Source: Aneurinibacillus sp. REN35
Lineage (GTDB): Bacteria; Bacillota; Bacilli; Aneurinibacillales; Aneurinibacillaceae
Length of the DNA: 55,992 nucleotides
Assembly: GCF_041379945.2 (NCBI RefSeq)
Contig: NZ_JBFTXJ020000020.1
Span: forward strand, 1-55,992
Direction: 5' to 3'
A program made the translations under genes and the position numbers. The notes beneath the pieces were generated by a model. That model searched no databases. It saw nothing but the letters and a program-made list of their open reading frames with translations, and was not told the DNA's origin. Shown piece after piece: positions 44,537 to 55,916 of the stretch (the stretch's first letter is position 1; each line of letters starts with the position of its first letter).

Positions 44537-45304
44537 ATGTTATTTGTCATTGATGTTGGAAACACGAATATCGTACTGGGCGTATATGAAGGTGATGCAT
44601 TAAAGCATAATTGGCGCATTAGCACAGACCGCAGCAAGACCGATGACGAGTTCGGCATGCTCATCAAAAGCTTATTTGCTGATAAAGGGCTGTCCTTTAG
44701 TGATGTGGAGGGAATCATTATCTCCTCCGTTGTTCCGCCGCTTATGTTTCCGCTAGAGAAGATGTGTCAGAAGTATTTCGATATTAAGCCGATGGTGATC
44801 GGGCCTGGATTAAAAACCGGACTAAACATCAAAGCAGATAATCCTCGTGAGATCGGCGCAGACCGCATCGTTAATGCTGTAGCTGCCATTCATCATTATG
44901 GTACGCCTCTGCTTGTTGTGGATTTTGGGACAGCAACTACCTTCTGCTTTATTGATGAGGAGGGAGGCTATCATGGTGGTGCTATTGCACCGGGAATTAG
45001 CATTTCTACGGAAGCATTGTACAGCCGTGCTGCTAAGCTTCCCCGTATCGAGTTGATGAAGCCGCCAAGCGTGATTGGCCGCAACACGATTCATGCCATG
45101 CAATCCGGTATTATCTACGGTTTTGTCGGCCAGGTGGATGAGCTGGTACGCAGGATGAAAGCCGAGGTAGCAAAGCAGCCGACCGTGATTGCGACAGGAG
45201 GATTGGCAGAGTTAATCGGAAGTGAGTCAAGTGAAATTGATATTGTGGACCCATGGTTAACAGTAAAAGGCTTGCGCTTAATCTACAATCGAAATAAGAA
45301 ATAA
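44537..45304 (+). CDS. coaX: Type III pantothenate kinase
   Basis: First step of CoA synthesis. ASKHA fold: [10 protein letters not shown] (6-15) is the phosphate-1 loop, and [12 protein letters not shown] with GGAIAPGI follow. 255 aa. ATG 44537, 16 bp after nadC; as nadC has no terminator, coaX is probably in the nad operon here. Confidence 0.97.
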   Translation: MLFVIDVGNTNIVLGVYEGDALKHNWRISTDRSKTDDEFGMLIKSLFADKGLSFSDVEGIIISSVVPPLMFPLEKMCQKYFDIKPMVIGPGLKTGLNIKADNPREIGADRIVNAVAAIHHYGTPLLVVDFGTATTFCFIDEEGGYHGGAIAPGISISTEALYSRAAKLPRIELMKPPSVIGRNTIHAMQSGIIYGFVGQVDELVRRMKAEVAKQPTVIATGGLAELIGSESSEIDIVDPWLTVKGLRLIYNRNKK

Positions 45305-45306
45305 AG

Positions 45307-45334
45307 AAAGGCGGGGAATGCTCCGCCTTTTTTT
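45307..45334 (+). terminator. Terminator of coaX
   Basis: Perfect 8-bp stem (45307-45314 with 45323-45330) merging into a T run. Confidence 0.87.
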
Positions 45335-45360
45335 GCTGACTGTACATGTTGTGGTAAACT
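45333..45360 (+). promoter_or_regulatory. Weak candidate hslO promoter
   Basis: TTGCTG (45333-45338), 16-bp spacer, TAAACT (45355-45360) with TGG before it. Weak match; listed as the best option before hslO. Confidence 0.35.
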
Positions 45361-45414
45361 GTTTTGTATAAGCGCGACCGATGGCGCTAACTCAAGGAAG
45401 AAAGAGGAAAGATA

Positions 45415-46290
45415 ATGAAAGATTATTTAATTCGTGGAATTGCATATGACGGTTTCGTGCGCGCGTTTGCCGTGCGTACTACACATACAATGCAAGAAAT
45501 TCAGCGCCGCTTAGATACATGGCCGATCGTGAGCGCAGCGGTAGGACGCACCGTATCTGGGGCAGCTATGATGGGGGCGATGCTGAAAGGCAGTGAGCGT
45601 CTGACCGTTGTTATACGTGGTAACGGACCCGTAGGCCAGATTGTGGCTGATGCCAATGCAAAAGGTGAGGTGCGAGGTTATGTGCACAACCCGCATATCC
45701 ACTTTAAAGAAATGAATGAGAAAGGCAAATTGGATGTTCGCCGTGTTGTTGGTACGGAGGGGAGCATTACTGTAACGAAAGATTTGGGATTGAAAGAACC
45801 GTATCAAGGGACAAGTCCAATTGTGTCAGGTGAGATTGGTGAAGATTTAACATATTATCTGACTGTATCCGAACAGGTACCTTCCGCTGTGGGTGTAGGT
45901 GTACTGGTGAATCCGGACAATACAGTAAAAGCGTCAGGTGGCTTCATCATTCAGCTTATGCCGAATACACCAGAAGACGTAATTGAACGGTTGGAGAAAA
46001 CACTCAGCTCCATTCGCCCTGTCTCATCGATGATTGATGAGGGATTATCTCCTGAAGAGATTCTGCATGAGATTTTGGGAGCTGATTTTACCCTATTGGA
46101 TAAGCAGGAAGTCGTATTTAGCTGTCACTGTTCTTTGGACCGTGTGAATCGCGCATTAATCAGCCTTGGCAGAGAAGAATTGGATGCGATGATCGAAGAA
46201 CAGGGAGAAGCTGAGATCACCTGCCATTTCTGTAACGAACGCTACCACCTTGACCGTGAGGACCTTGAGAATCTTCGTGCAAATTTATAG
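45415..46290 (+). CDS. hslO: Redox-regulated chaperone Hsp33
   Basis: Holdase switched on by oxidation. The C-terminal zinc switch has C237xC239 and C270xxC273; the N-terminal domain contains GAAMMGAMLKGSERLTVVIRGNGP-type sequence of the family (around 45-70). 291 aa. ATG 45415 after AGAGGAAAG. In B. subtilis yacD (a PrsA-like foldase) follows; here cysK follows directly, and a PrsA-like gene is after mfd instead. Confidence 0.97.
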   Translation: MKDYLIRGIAYDGFVRAFAVRTTHTMQEIQRRLDTWPIVSAAVGRTVSGAAMMGAMLKGSERLTVVIRGNGPVGQIVADANAKGEVRGYVHNPHIHFKEMNEKGKLDVRRVVGTEGSITVTKDLGLKEPYQGTSPIVSGEIGEDLTYYLTVSEQVPSAVGVGVLVNPDNTVKASGGFIIQLMPNTPEDVIERLEKTLSSIRPVSSMIDEGLSPEEILHEILGADFTLLDKQEVVFSCHCSLDRVNRALISLGREELDAMIEEQGEAEITCHFCNERYHLDREDLENLRANL

Positions 46291-46297
46291 TGGACAA

Positions 46298-46327
46298 TTG
46301 ACGCTTTCTTAGGTCGATTGATATAAT
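46298..46327 (+). promoter_or_regulatory. Promoter of cysK
   Basis: TTGACG (46298-46303), 18-bp spacer, TATAAT (46322-46327). Confidence 0.8.
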
Positions 46328-46336
46328 ATTCATAAA

Positions 46337-46355
46337 ACCTATTTAATTAGTAGGT
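46337..46355. promoter_or_regulatory. Inverted repeat downstream of the cysK promoter
   Basis: ACCTA (46337-46341) and TAGGT (46351-46355) face each other across 9 bp with A/T runs outside, covering the predicted start region. The layout fits a repressor operator; CymR, the Rrf2-type cysteine repressor, is the obvious candidate. Confidence 0.45.
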
Positions 46356-46376
46356 ATTTGATGAGGAGGATTTCCG

Positions 46377-47312
46377 ATGCGGGTAGCTCAATCAATTACT
46401 GACTTAATCGGGTATACACCATTAGTGAAATTAAATCGTGTGACGGAAGCGGACGAAGCAAATGTTTATTTGAAACTGGAATTTTTTAATCCAGGCAGTA
46501 GTGTAAAGGATCGAATTGCGCTTTCTATGATCGAAGCGGCAGAGCGAGAAGGTGTATTGCAAGAAGGCATGACAATTGTGGAGCCAACAAGCGGAAACAC
46601 AGGCATTGGACTTGCGATGGTAGCCGCAGCAAAAGGCTATCGCTCTCTACTCGTTATGCCCGACACCATGAGTATGGAAAGACGCAATCTGCTTCGTGCA
46701 TATGGTGCGGAGCTTGTGCTGACACCGGGAGCGGAAGGCATGGGGGGAGCCATTCGCAAAGCGGAGGAATTAGTGAGTGAGCATGAAAATTATTTCATGC
46801 CCCAGCAGTTTAAAAATCAAGCGAACCCGCAGATTCATCGCGAGACGACGGCGAAAGAACTGCTAGAGCAGGCTGAACAAATCGGCGGCGTTCATGCATT
46901 TGTCTCCGGTATCGGAACCGGCGGAACGATTACCGGTGTAGGTGAAGTGCTCAAGGAGAAGTATCCAGAGGTTCAGATTGTAGCTGTTGAGCCTGCCGCA
47001 TCCCCTGTATTATCGGGCGGTAAGCCGGGGCCGCACAAAATCCAGGGGATTGGTGCTGGATTTGTACCGGAGACGCTGAATACGGATATATATGATGAGA
47101 TCATCCAGGTAGAAAATGAAGATGCATTTGCTATGGCGCGTTTAGTAGCCAAAACAGAAGGCATTCTGGGCGGAATCTCATCAGGTGCTGCTATTCATGC
47201 GGCGAAGAAAGTAGCGAAGAAGCTAGGAGCAGACAAGAACGTTATTGTCATCATTCCAAGCAACGGAGAAAGATATTTAAGCACCCCTCTTTATCAATTC
47301 GACGAAGAGTGA
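46377..47312 (+). CDS. cysK: Cysteine synthase (O-acetylserine sulfhydrylase)
   Basis: PLP enzyme that makes cysteine from O-acetylserine and sulfide; in B. subtilis it also binds CymR. The PLP lysine is K44 in [21 protein letters not shown] binds substrate and [11 protein letters not shown] the phosphate. 311 aa. ATG 46377 after GAGGAGG. It has its own promoter with a possible operator. Confidence 0.97.
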   Translation: MRVAQSITDLIGYTPLVKLNRVTEADEANVYLKLEFFNPGSSVKDRIALSMIEAAEREGVLQEGMTIVEPTSGNTGIGLAMVAAAKGYRSLLVMPDTMSMERRNLLRAYGAELVLTPGAEGMGGAIRKAEELVSEHENYFMPQQFKNQANPQIHRETTAKELLEQAEQIGGVHAFVSGIGTGGTITGVGEVLKEKYPEVQIVAVEPAASPVLSGGKPGPHKIQGIGAGFVPETLNTDIYDEIIQVENEDAFAMARLVAKTEGILGGISSGAAIHAAKKVAKKLGADKNVIVIIPSNGERYLSTPLYQFDEE

Positions 47313-47328
47313 GTATAATAAAAGAGCA

Positions 47329-47364
47329 CGAGCCCTTGACCTGCTAAAGGCAAGGGCTCGCTTT
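47329..47364 (+). terminator. Hairpin after cysK, weak terminator
   Basis: Perfect 10-bp stem (47329-47338 with 47351-47360), but only CTTTG follows, so read-through into pabB is likely. Confidence 0.6.
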
Positions 47365-47397
47365 GCGCAGAGAACGATAGACAATGGAGGGAAGCAA

Positions 47398-48924
47398 GTG
47401 AGACAGCCTGAGGAATGGACGATAGAATGGCTTGGGCGCTATGAGCGTGTGCCTCTCTGGCAAAGCATCGAATGGTTGGAGCAAGATCCATGGCAGCTCT
47501 ATCGGAAGATTGCAGCGGAAGTGGATTATGCGTTTATTCTAGAGAGCGGACGAAACGGACGTTATACATACGTAGGAGCTGATCCGACTGCTTCTCTTCT
47601 ATATAAGAATGGACAAGTGCGGGAAGGTAGCGGTGCTCTGTCACCGATTATGGCGGACCCGATGGCAACCGTGCGGCGTTGGATGGGTCATCATTTCTCA
47701 CCAAAAGCCGATGAAACGGCCGAAGCGGGCCTGCCGGAATGGTTGGGCGGATCAATTGGGTACATTAGCTATGATACGGGACGTTATTATGAAGAACTGC
47801 CCCGTAGCACAACAGATGATTTACAGCTCCCTGATATCTACCTCATGCTGGTTGAACAGTTGTATGTTTTTGATCATGAACAGCGCAAGATTTTTATTAT
47901 CGTACATGTCGGCGAGCGTGCAGCACTTTATACATTAGAGGAAGGGCACGAACGCCTGATAGAGATGGCCAGTGATCTTGCGGCTGCATTAAGGACTTCT
48001 GAATCGGCTTCCTATTCTACGCAAGCGGAAGAAGAGAGCGGTGATGCCTATCTGAAGGGCCTTAGAACGTCATATAACCAGCAGGAGTTTGAAGAGTCGG
48101 TCAGACGCGTACAAGAGTACATTGCAGCAGGAGATGTTTTTCAGGTAAATCTCTCTGTCCGTCAAACGAAGAATACCGATTTGGAAGCAGAAGCGATCTA
48201 TGAAGTGCTTCGTTCGATGAATCCGTCTCCTTATATGGGATTGATTCGCTTTCCGGAATTCCAGCTTGTATCCGCCTCCCCCGAACTATTAATTCGTGTA
48301 AAAGGCAATCAGCTAAGCACGCGACCAATTGCAGGAACACGGCGCAGAGGTCGGACGGAAGAAGAAGATACTGCATTGGTTCATGAACTGCTTGACAATG
48401 AGAAAGAAGTGGCCGAGCATATTATGCTTGTTGATCTAGAGCGTAATGACCTTGGGCGGGTAAGCCAATACGGGTCTGTGAAGGTTGACGAACTCATGGT
48501 CGTAGAGAAGTATTCTCATGTGATGCATATTGTGTCCAATGTGACGGGATTGCTTGCGGAGGACAAGGATATGTATGATGCAATCATTGCAGCTTTTCCG
48601 GGTGGGACAATTACCGGTGCGCCAAAGGTACGCACGATGGAGATTATTGAAGAGTTGGAGCCGGTGACCCGTGGACCGTATACGGGTGCTATGTGTGTAC
48701 TGGGTTTTGACGGTAACGCCGTCTGCAATATTATCATCCGTACCCTTATTCTCAAAGAAGGAGAGGCACATGTGCAGGCAGGGGCTGGAATTGTGATTGA
48801 CTCCATCCCAAAAGCAGAGTATTATGAATCATTAAAGAAGGCAGAAGTCCTGTGGCGAGCGCTTTCTTTGACCGAAGCAAAGCTAAGAGCTGAGAAGAGT
48901 ATGAGAGAGGAGAGTCGAGCATGA
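47398..48924 (+). CDS. pabB: Aminodeoxychorismate synthase component I
   Basis: Chorismate-binding subunit making 4-amino-4-deoxychorismate for folate. Anthranilate-synthase-I fold; [21 protein letters not shown] and [16 protein letters not shown] are catalytic and Mg sites. 508 aa. GTG 47398 after TGGAGGG. The neighbours pabA, pabC, folP, folB and folK make PabB rather than TrpE the right call. Overlaps pabA by 4 bp. Confidence 0.95.
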   Translation: MRQPEEWTIEWLGRYERVPLWQSIEWLEQDPWQLYRKIAAEVDYAFILESGRNGRYTYVGADPTASLLYKNGQVREGSGALSPIMADPMATVRRWMGHHFSPKADETAEAGLPEWLGGSIGYISYDTGRYYEELPRSTTDDLQLPDIYLMLVEQLYVFDHEQRKIFIIVHVGERAALYTLEEGHERLIEMASDLAAALRTSESASYSTQAEEESGDAYLKGLRTSYNQQEFEESVRRVQEYIAAGDVFQVNLSVRQTKNTDLEAEAIYEVLRSMNPSPYMGLIRFPEFQLVSASPELLIRVKGNQLSTRPIAGTRRRGRTEEEDTALVHELLDNEKEVAEHIMLVDLERNDLGRVSQYGSVKVDELMVVEKYSHVMHIVSNVTGLLAEDKDMYDAIIAAFPGGTITGAPKVRTMEIIEELEPVTRGPYTGAMCVLGFDGNAVCNIIIRTLILKEGEAHVQAGAGIVIDSIPKAEYYESLKKAEVLWRALSLTEAKLRAEKSMREESRA

Positions 48925-49505
48925 TTTTGATGATTGATAATTATGATTCATTTACGTACAATCTGGTTCAGTATTTGGGTGAGATGGGGAAAGAACTGCG
49001 CGTTATACGCAACGATCAGATCACATGTGATGAGATTGAAGCCCTGCAGCCGTCGTATCTTATGATTTCACCAGGGCCTTGCACACCGAACGAAGCAGGG
49101 ATTAGCCTAGAAGCGATCGAGCGGTTTGCGGGCAGGATTCCGATTTTTGGCGTGTGTCTGGGACACCAATCCATTGCCCAAGTATTTGGTGGTCGAGTCA
49201 TCCGTGCCGAACGGCTGATGCATGGTAAGACATCGCAGGTGCATCATATCGGCGAAGGTATATTTGCTGGATTGCCTACACCATTCCGTGCAACACGTTA
49301 TCATTCACTTATCGTGGAGCGGCAGACGCTGCCAGAGTGTATGGAAATTACGGCTGAGACGCCGGAAGGAGAAATCATGGCGCTGCGTCATCGCGAGCTT
49401 GCGGTAGAAGGAGTACAATTTCATCCCGAATCCATTATGACAGAACATGGCATGCAACTGCTGCGTAACTTTTTAACACGTTACGCTCCGCTTACCAATA
49501 TATAA
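48921..49505 (+). CDS. pabA: Aminodeoxychorismate/anthranilate synthase glutamine amidotransferase
   Basis: Supplies ammonia from glutamine to PabB. Class I amidotransferase: nucleophile cysteine in FGVCLGHQ, histidine and glutamate in FHPES. 194 aa. ATG 48921 overlaps the pabB stop. In B. subtilis this subunit also serves TrpE; that is likely here too if no trpG exists elsewhere. Confidence 0.96.
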   Translation: MILMIDNYDSFTYNLVQYLGEMGKELRVIRNDQITCDEIEALQPSYLMISPGPCTPNEAGISLEAIERFAGRIPIFGVCLGHQSIAQVFGGRVIRAERLMHGKTSQVHHIGEGIFAGLPTPFRATRYHSLIVERQTLPECMEITAETPEGEIMALRHRELAVEGVQFHPESIMTEHGMQLLRNFLTRYAPLTNI

Positions 49506-49527
49506 ATAAAGGAGTAAGGAACGAATC

Positions 49528-50373
49528 GTGAAAGTATTTCTCGATGGGCGTATACTGGATGCCCAACAAGCTGTGATCTCGCCGTTTGATCACGGCTTTC
49601 TTTATGGGCTGGGACTGTTCGAGACGATGAGGGTATACAGCGGGCATATCGCTTTGCTGGAGAAGCATTATCATCGGCTGCAGCAAGCGGCAGATGAGCT
49701 TGGTATTGCGTTGACAATGACGCGCGAAGAATTACGTTTTGCCATTCTTAAAACGCTTAGTGCAAATGGTTTGCATGATGCGTATGTACGGGTCGATTTG
49801 ACGGCAGGCGATAAAGGGCTTGGTCCTTATGCGGGTATATATGATGAACCGCATTGGCTTATTTTCGTAAAGCCGCTGCCTGATTTTCCGATCTCGTTGT
49901 ATGAAACAGGAAAGAAACTTCAGGTCCTGAAGCGGCCGCGCAATTCTCCTGAAGGGGAGTGGCGTTTTAAGTCTCACCATTATATGAATAATCGCTTCGG
50001 TAAGATGGAGATTGGTACGCATCCGGATGTGGAAGGGCTTTTTCTTACGGAAAATGGCTGCTTGGCGGAAGGGATTGTATCGAATCTTTTTTTCGTTTCT
50101 GAAGATGTGATGTACACGCCTGATATAAAAACAGGAATTCTACCCGGCACACGGCGTGAGTTCGTCATGGAATTGGCTGAATTGCATGGCTTTACTGTAC
50201 GGGAAGGCTGGTATTATATTGAACGGTTAATGGTAGCAGATGAAGTATTTATTACGAATGCTATTCAAGAGATTGTACCCATCCATACGGTGAATGAGCA
50301 AAGAATTGGTCAGGGTACAATAGGAGCAATTACGAAGCAGTTGCTTGCGCTGTATCGCAATCATATCGTATAA
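49528..50373 (+). CDS. pabC: 4-amino-4-deoxychorismate lyase
   Basis: PLP fold-IV (branched-chain aminotransferase-like) enzyme giving p-aminobenzoate and pyruvate. FDHGFLYGLGLFETMR, the PLP lysine in RFKSHHYMNN and LTENGCLAEGIVSNLFF are typical. 281 aa. GTG 49528 after AAAGGAG. D-amino acid transaminase is a relative, but the operon position supports PabC. Confidence 0.93.
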   Translation: MKVFLDGRILDAQQAVISPFDHGFLYGLGLFETMRVYSGHIALLEKHYHRLQQAADELGIALTMTREELRFAILKTLSANGLHDAYVRVDLTAGDKGLGPYAGIYDEPHWLIFVKPLPDFPISLYETGKKLQVLKRPRNSPEGEWRFKSHHYMNNRFGKMEIGTHPDVEGLFLTENGCLAEGIVSNLFFVSEDVMYTPDIKTGILPGTRREFVMELAELHGFTVREGWYYIERLMVADEVFITNAIQEIVPIHTVNEQRIGQGTIGAITKQLLALYRNHIV

Positions 50374-50402
50374 GTTATATACACCAGAGAGGAGCGGAAC
50401 AT

Positions 50403-51242
50403 ATGCAGCAGGGGATTTGGGCAGGCTCTTATGAACTGCCTGTTCATCAGCGTACACTTATAATGGGGATTCTCAATATAACACCGGATTCATTTTCAGA
50501 TGGCGGCCATTATCAAACGGTAGAGCGTGCGGTTGAACACGCTCGGCAAATGGTAGCGGACGGAGCGGATATTATTGATATTGGAGGCGAATCGACAAGA
50601 CCCGGTCATGACCCAATCAGCGCGGAAGCGGAGATGGAGCGAGTCATTCCGGTGATTGAACGTTTGGTGCGAGAAATCGAAGTCCCATTATCGATAGATA
50701 CATACAAAGCGGAAGTAGCGCGCCAGGCCGCTTGCGCCGGCGTTCACATCATTAATGATGTATGGGGGGCAAAAGCAGATCCGCATATGCCGGCCGTGAT
50801 GGCGGAAACAAAGCTACCTGTAATTCTGATGCATAATCGGGACAATATGAACTATATGTCATTTGTAGATGACGTGTTAAAGGATATGCACGAGTGTATT
50901 GATTTGGTGAAAGCAGCAGGGGTAGAAGATAAGAAGATCATTCTCGATCCTGGTGTTGGATTTGCCAAAACGTATAAACACAATCTTGAGATTATGTATC
51001 ATATGGACAAACTTGTAGCACTCGGATATCCGGTGCTTCTAGGTACTTCACGCAAGAGATTTATTGGCAAAGCCCTAGGTGATGTTCCGGTAACGGAGCG
51101 GATGGAGGGAACGGCAGCTACAGTAGCGCTTGGTATAGAGCGCGGTTGCCGGATTGTCAGAGTACATGACGTAAAACCGATTGCCCGTGTCTGTCGTATG
51201 ATGGATGCCATGTTATATGGGTGGCAGCAAGAAGAGGAGTGA
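50403..51242 (+). CDS. folP: Dihydropteroate synthase
   Basis: Joins p-aminobenzoate to dihydropterin pyrophosphate; the sulfonamide target. MGILNITPDSFSDGG, GGESTRPG and DPGVGFAKTYKHN are the DHPS loops. 279 aa. ATG 50403 after GAGAGGAG. folB begins 5 bp after its stop. Confidence 0.98.
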   Translation: MQQGIWAGSYELPVHQRTLIMGILNITPDSFSDGGHYQTVERAVEHARQMVADGADIIDIGGESTRPGHDPISAEAEMERVIPVIERLVREIEVPLSIDTYKAEVARQAACAGVHIINDVWGAKADPHMPAVMAETKLPVILMHNRDNMNYMSFVDDVLKDMHECIDLVKAAGVEDKKIILDPGVGFAKTYKHNLEIMYHMDKLVALGYPVLLGTSRKRFIGKALGDVPVTERMEGTAATVALGIERGCRIVRVHDVKPIARVCRMMDAMLYGWQQEEE

Positions 51243-51247
51243 ATACA

Positions 51248-51622
51248 ATGGACAAAATTTTGTTTAACAAGATGGAGTTCTGGGGTTATCATGGAGCATT
51301 TAAAGAAGAAAATAAGCTCGGTCAGCGCTTCTATGTCGATCTCGAACTGATATTTGATCTGTCTAAAGCTGGACACAGCGATAAATTGGAAGACACGGTA
51401 AATTACGCGGATATTTATCAAACGACACAGCAGGTCGTAGAAAATGAAAAGTACGAGCTTGTAGAATCAATTGCGGAACGTCTTGCAGCCAAAATTCTGC
51501 AGAACTACACGTTAATTGACGAGATCCTTGTGCGTGTGACAAAGCCAGATCCTCCAATTCCCGGTCACTATGACTCGGTGGCTGTAGAGATTATACGCAG
51601 TCGGGCAAAAATTAATGGATAG
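51248..51622 (+). CDS. folB: Dihydroneopterin aldolase
   Basis: Converts dihydroneopterin to 6-hydroxymethyl-dihydropterin. T-fold protein; EFWGYHGAFKEENKLGQRFYVDL, NYADIY, and VTKPDPPIPGHYDSVAVEI. 124 aa. I use ATG 51248 after GAGGAG; the longer reading from 51221 would lie inside folP. Overlaps folK by 8 bp. Confidence 0.96.
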   Translation: MDKILFNKMEFWGYHGAFKEENKLGQRFYVDLELIFDLSKAGHSDKLEDTVNYADIYQTTQQVVENEKYELVESIAERLAAKILQNYTLIDEILVRVTKPDPPIPGHYDSVAVEIIRSRAKING

Positions 51623-52151
51623 TCCAATCATCCACGCTTTTCTCGGACTCGGATCAAATATGGGCGATCGGGAAGAATTGCTGATTCGCGCGATACAAAT
51701 GATTGACCGGCTACCCAATATCAGCGTGCGAAGAAGCTCTTCTTTATATGAGACAGAACCAATCGGCTATACTGAACAGGGAAGATTTCTAAATCTTGCT
51801 CTGCAGATTGAAACGTCCCTTGCGCCTTGTGATCTGCTTGTACATATGCAGAAGATCGAGGCGGAATTAGGAAGGAAGCGCATGATTCGCTGGGGTCCGC
51901 GCACACTTGATATTGATATTTTATTATATGGAACCGAATGTATCCAGCAGGAAGGATTGCAAGTTCCGCATCCGCGGATGACCGAGCGGGCATTCGTACT
52001 TATCCCCCTCGCAGAAATTGCTCCGGACGCTATTATCCCCTGCATAGAAGAGGATCGAACCTTTTTGACTGTACAAAAAGCGCTGGCAGATGTAGAAGAC
52101 CGAGAGGGTATACAGCATTGGAAAACGATTCAATGGGAGCATATGGATTGA
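51615..52151 (+). CDS. folK: HPPK (2-amino-4-hydroxy-6-hydroxymethyldihydropteridine pyrophosphokinase)
   Basis: Pyrophosphorylates hydroxymethyldihydropterin for FolP. LGLGSNMGDRE and RWGPRTLDIDILLYG hold the ATP and Mg sites. 178 aa. ATG 51615 within folB. In B. subtilis the small HTH gene yazB follows; here it is absent and dusB follows after a promoter region. Confidence 0.97.
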   Translation: MDSPIIHAFLGLGSNMGDREELLIRAIQMIDRLPNISVRRSSSLYETEPIGYTEQGRFLNLALQIETSLAPCDLLVHMQKIEAELGRKRMIRWGPRTLDIDILLYGTECIQQEGLQVPHPRMTERAFVLIPLAEIAPDAIIPCIEEDRTFLTVQKALADVEDREGIQHWKTIQWEHMD

Positions 52152-52170
52152 GTATACAGGCGGAAAACAG

Positions 52171-52198
52171 TTGAAATGAAAAAATCCTATGATAAAAT
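52171..52198 (+). promoter_or_regulatory. Promoter of dusB
   Basis: TTGAAA (52171-52176), 16-bp spacer, TAAAAT (52193-52198) with TGA before it. Confidence 0.6.
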
Positions 52199-52280
52199 AG
52201 GGGAATAATTAGTGGCTTTTTTTGCTTATACAAGGAATAGCCCGTAACTTTTACGTAAAGCATATATGGAAGGTGGAAGT

Positions 52281-53312
52281 ATGGCTACCCTAAAAATTGG
52301 AAACATCGAGCTGAAGAATAATGTCGTGCTTGCTCCGATGGCGGGTGTATGCAATCCTGCATTTCGTCTGATTGCAAAGGAATTCGGCACAGGCTTGGTC
52401 TGCGCTGAGATGGTTAGCGATAAAGGGATTGTACATGGGAACAAAAAAACACTTGAGATGCTGTATGTAGATGAGCGTGAGAAGCCGCTCAGCCTACAGA
52501 TTTTTGGCGGAGACAAAGAAACCCTTGTACAGGCAGCAAAACATGTAGATCAGCATACAAATGCTGATATTATCGATATTAATATGGGCTGTCCAGTTCC
52601 AAAGATCGTAAGCTGTGATGCAGGTGCACGCTGGCTGCTCGACCCCAATAAAATTGAAGAGATGGTCTCCGCTGTTGTTGAGAATGTATCGAAGCCGGTA
52701 ACGGTAAAGATGCGTATCGGGTGGGATGAAGATCATATCTATGTTGTTGATAATGCAAAAGCGGTAGAGCGTGCTGGCGGGAAAGCAATTGCGATTCATG
52801 GCAGAACACGTGTGCAGATGTATCAAGGTAAGGCGAACTGGGAATATATTCGACAAGCGAAGGAAGCTGTCAGCATTCCGATTATCGGCAACGGTGATGT
52901 TGCTACTCCGGAAGATGCGAAGCGTATGATTGATGAAACGGGCTGTGACGGTGTTATGATCGGCCGTGCTGCGCTTGGAAATCCGTGGATGCTGTATCGT
53001 ACGATTCAGTATTTGACCAATGGTGAGCTGCCTAACGATCCGACGCCGCGTGAGAAGATCGAGATTGCTCTATTGCACCTAGATCGCCTCATTAAGGTAA
53101 AAGGTGAAAAAGTTGCTGTGCTTGAGATGCGCAAGCATGCAGCATGGTATCTTAAGGGCCTCCCGGCATCGGCACAAGTCCGTGACGGTATTAATGTTCA
53201 GGAAACAAGAGAAGGCATGGCGAATCTGCTGCTTGACTACCTTAGCAGAGTAGAAGCGAAAGCGGCGGAATACGCAGATCAACAGCTAGAAAAGAAGGTA
53301 AAAGTGCTCTAA
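52281..53312 (+). CDS. dusB: tRNA-dihydrouridine synthase
   Basis: FMN enzyme that reduces uridines in tRNA. LAPMAGVCNPAFR (FMN), NMGCPVPK with the catalytic cysteine, KMRIGWD, and GNGDVATPEDAKRM are the Dus signatures. 343 aa from ATG 52281, after AAGGTGG; an ATG at 52266 lies before that site. It is followed by the greA promoter. Confidence 0.95.
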   Translation: MATLKIGNIELKNNVVLAPMAGVCNPAFRLIAKEFGTGLVCAEMVSDKGIVHGNKKTLEMLYVDEREKPLSLQIFGGDKETLVQAAKHVDQHTNADIIDINMGCPVPKIVSCDAGARWLLDPNKIEEMVSAVVENVSKPVTVKMRIGWDEDHIYVVDNAKAVERAGGKAIAIHGRTRVQMYQGKANWEYIRQAKEAVSIPIIGNGDVATPEDAKRMIDETGCDGVMIGRAALGNPWMLYRTIQYLTNGELPNDPTPREKIEIALLHLDRLIKVKGEKVAVLEMRKHAAWYLKGLPASAQVRDGINVQETREGMANLLLDYLSRVEAKAAEYADQQLEKKVKVL

Positions 53313-53321
53313 GGCTTGAAT

Positions 53322-53350
53322 TTGACATTAGCAAGGGGCTACCATATAAT
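53322..53350 (+). promoter_or_regulatory. Consensus promoter of greA
   Basis: TTGACA (53322-53327), 17-bp spacer, TATAAT (53345-53350): a perfect sigma-A consensus. Predicted start near 53357. It begins 9 bp after the dusB stop. Confidence 0.88.
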
Positions 53351-53368
53351 ACCTTCATATCGGTATAC

Positions 53369-53398
53369 GAAACTGCCAGTGAATGCACTGGCAGTTTC
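53369..53398 (+). other. Leader hairpin of greA
   Basis: Perfect 13-bp stem (53369-53381 with 53386-53398) with a 4-nt loop, about 12 nt from the predicted 5' end of the greA mRNA. No T tract follows. The remaining leader (53399-53502) is AT-rich with no gene seen. Confidence 0.85.
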
Positions 53399-53502
53399 AT
53401 ATATGTCTGTTAATTGCATAAAAAATACAATTTTATCATACACTCTACGATACATCAGGCGCAGGAAAAGTATAGAATGGATGATGATGGGGGAATGCGA
53501 AG

Positions 53503-53982
53503 ATGACGGAAAAAGAAGTAATCCTAACCGCTGCGGGCTTGCAAAAGCTTGAAGACGAGCTCGAACAGTTGAAAACAGTAAAACGCCGCGAAGTAGCACA
53601 ACGCATTAAAGAAGCCATCAGTTTCGGCGATTTGTCCGAGAACTCTGAATATGAAGAAGCAAAGAATGAACAAGCTTTTATTGAAGGTCGTATCATTACG
53701 TTAGAAAAAATGCTTCGTAACGCACGAGTGATTACCGGTGAAGAATTAGATACAGGTATGGTAGGTGTCGGCTCTACAGTAAAAGTAAAAGATCTTGAAT
53801 TTAACGAAGAGATGGAATTTAAGATCGTAGGTTCTGCGGAATCAGATCCGACACAAAATAAAATCTCAAACGAATCGCCGGTTGGTGTAGCTCTTCTAGG
53901 CAAATCTAAAGGCTCAGTTGTAGATGTAAACGTTCCCGCAGGTGTAGTGCGGTACGAAATTCTTGAGATTAAAGTAGATTAA
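53503..53982 (+). CDS. greA: Transcription elongation factor GreA
   Basis: Rescues backtracked RNA polymerase by stimulating RNA cleavage. N-terminal antiparallel coiled coil (about 10-75, with the acidic tip [13 protein letters not shown]) and C-terminal FKBP-like domain. 159 aa. ATG 53503; ribosome-binding site GGGGGAA is somewhat far. Between dusB and lysS, a place it does not hold in B. subtilis. Confidence 0.97.
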   Translation: MTEKEVILTAAGLQKLEDELEQLKTVKRREVAQRIKEAISFGDLSENSEYEEAKNEQAFIEGRIITLEKMLRNARVITGEELDTGMVGVGSTVKVKDLEFNEEMEFKIVGSAESDPTQNKISNESPVGVALLGKSKGSVVDVNVPAGVVRYEILEIKVD

Positions 53983-53992
53983 CGCATGTTTA

Positions 53993-55619
<1,627 letters not shown>

Positions 55620-55629
55620 AACTGCAAGG

Positions 55630-55666
55630 AGACGGACAATCGTAATCGTTTGTCCGTCTATTTTAT
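55630..55666 (+). terminator. Terminator of lysS
   Basis: Perfect 10-bp stem (55630-55639 with 55650-55659), then ATTTTAT. Confidence 0.82.
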
Positions 55667-55881
55667 ATGAAGCAGTATGATAGTAAAGTTGTTTAGGTAG
55701 TAGGCTTATGAAGCAATTCACCAAAGATAATTTATCTATAAAATAATTGCCGGTACATAGTTAGAAAATTTAAATATAAGTTTATTGCTTGCTTTCTAAC
55801 TTGAACTCATGATATATTAATCAAGTCGCTTTTGAAAGTGGCACTGAAAATTTGTCATCAAATTAAATAACAAAAAAGTTG

Positions 55882-55910
55882 TTGACAAAAAATATTATCT
55901 GTAATAAGAT
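55882..55910 (+). promoter_or_regulatory. Ribosomal RNA operon promoter
   Basis: TTGACA (55882-55887), 17-bp spacer, TAAGAT (55905-55910), preceded by A/T-rich DNA (55740-55880) fitting an UP element. A weaker upstream match is TTGCTT (55789-55794) with TATATT (55813-55818). No gene is seen in 55667-55880. Confidence 0.75.
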
Positions 55911-55916
55911 ATAAAA

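Noticed and set aside
46291-46376. Possible S-box (SAM) or T-box leader before cysK
   Set aside because: The leader is about 45 nt, too short for either, and lacks a terminator; a protein operator fits better.
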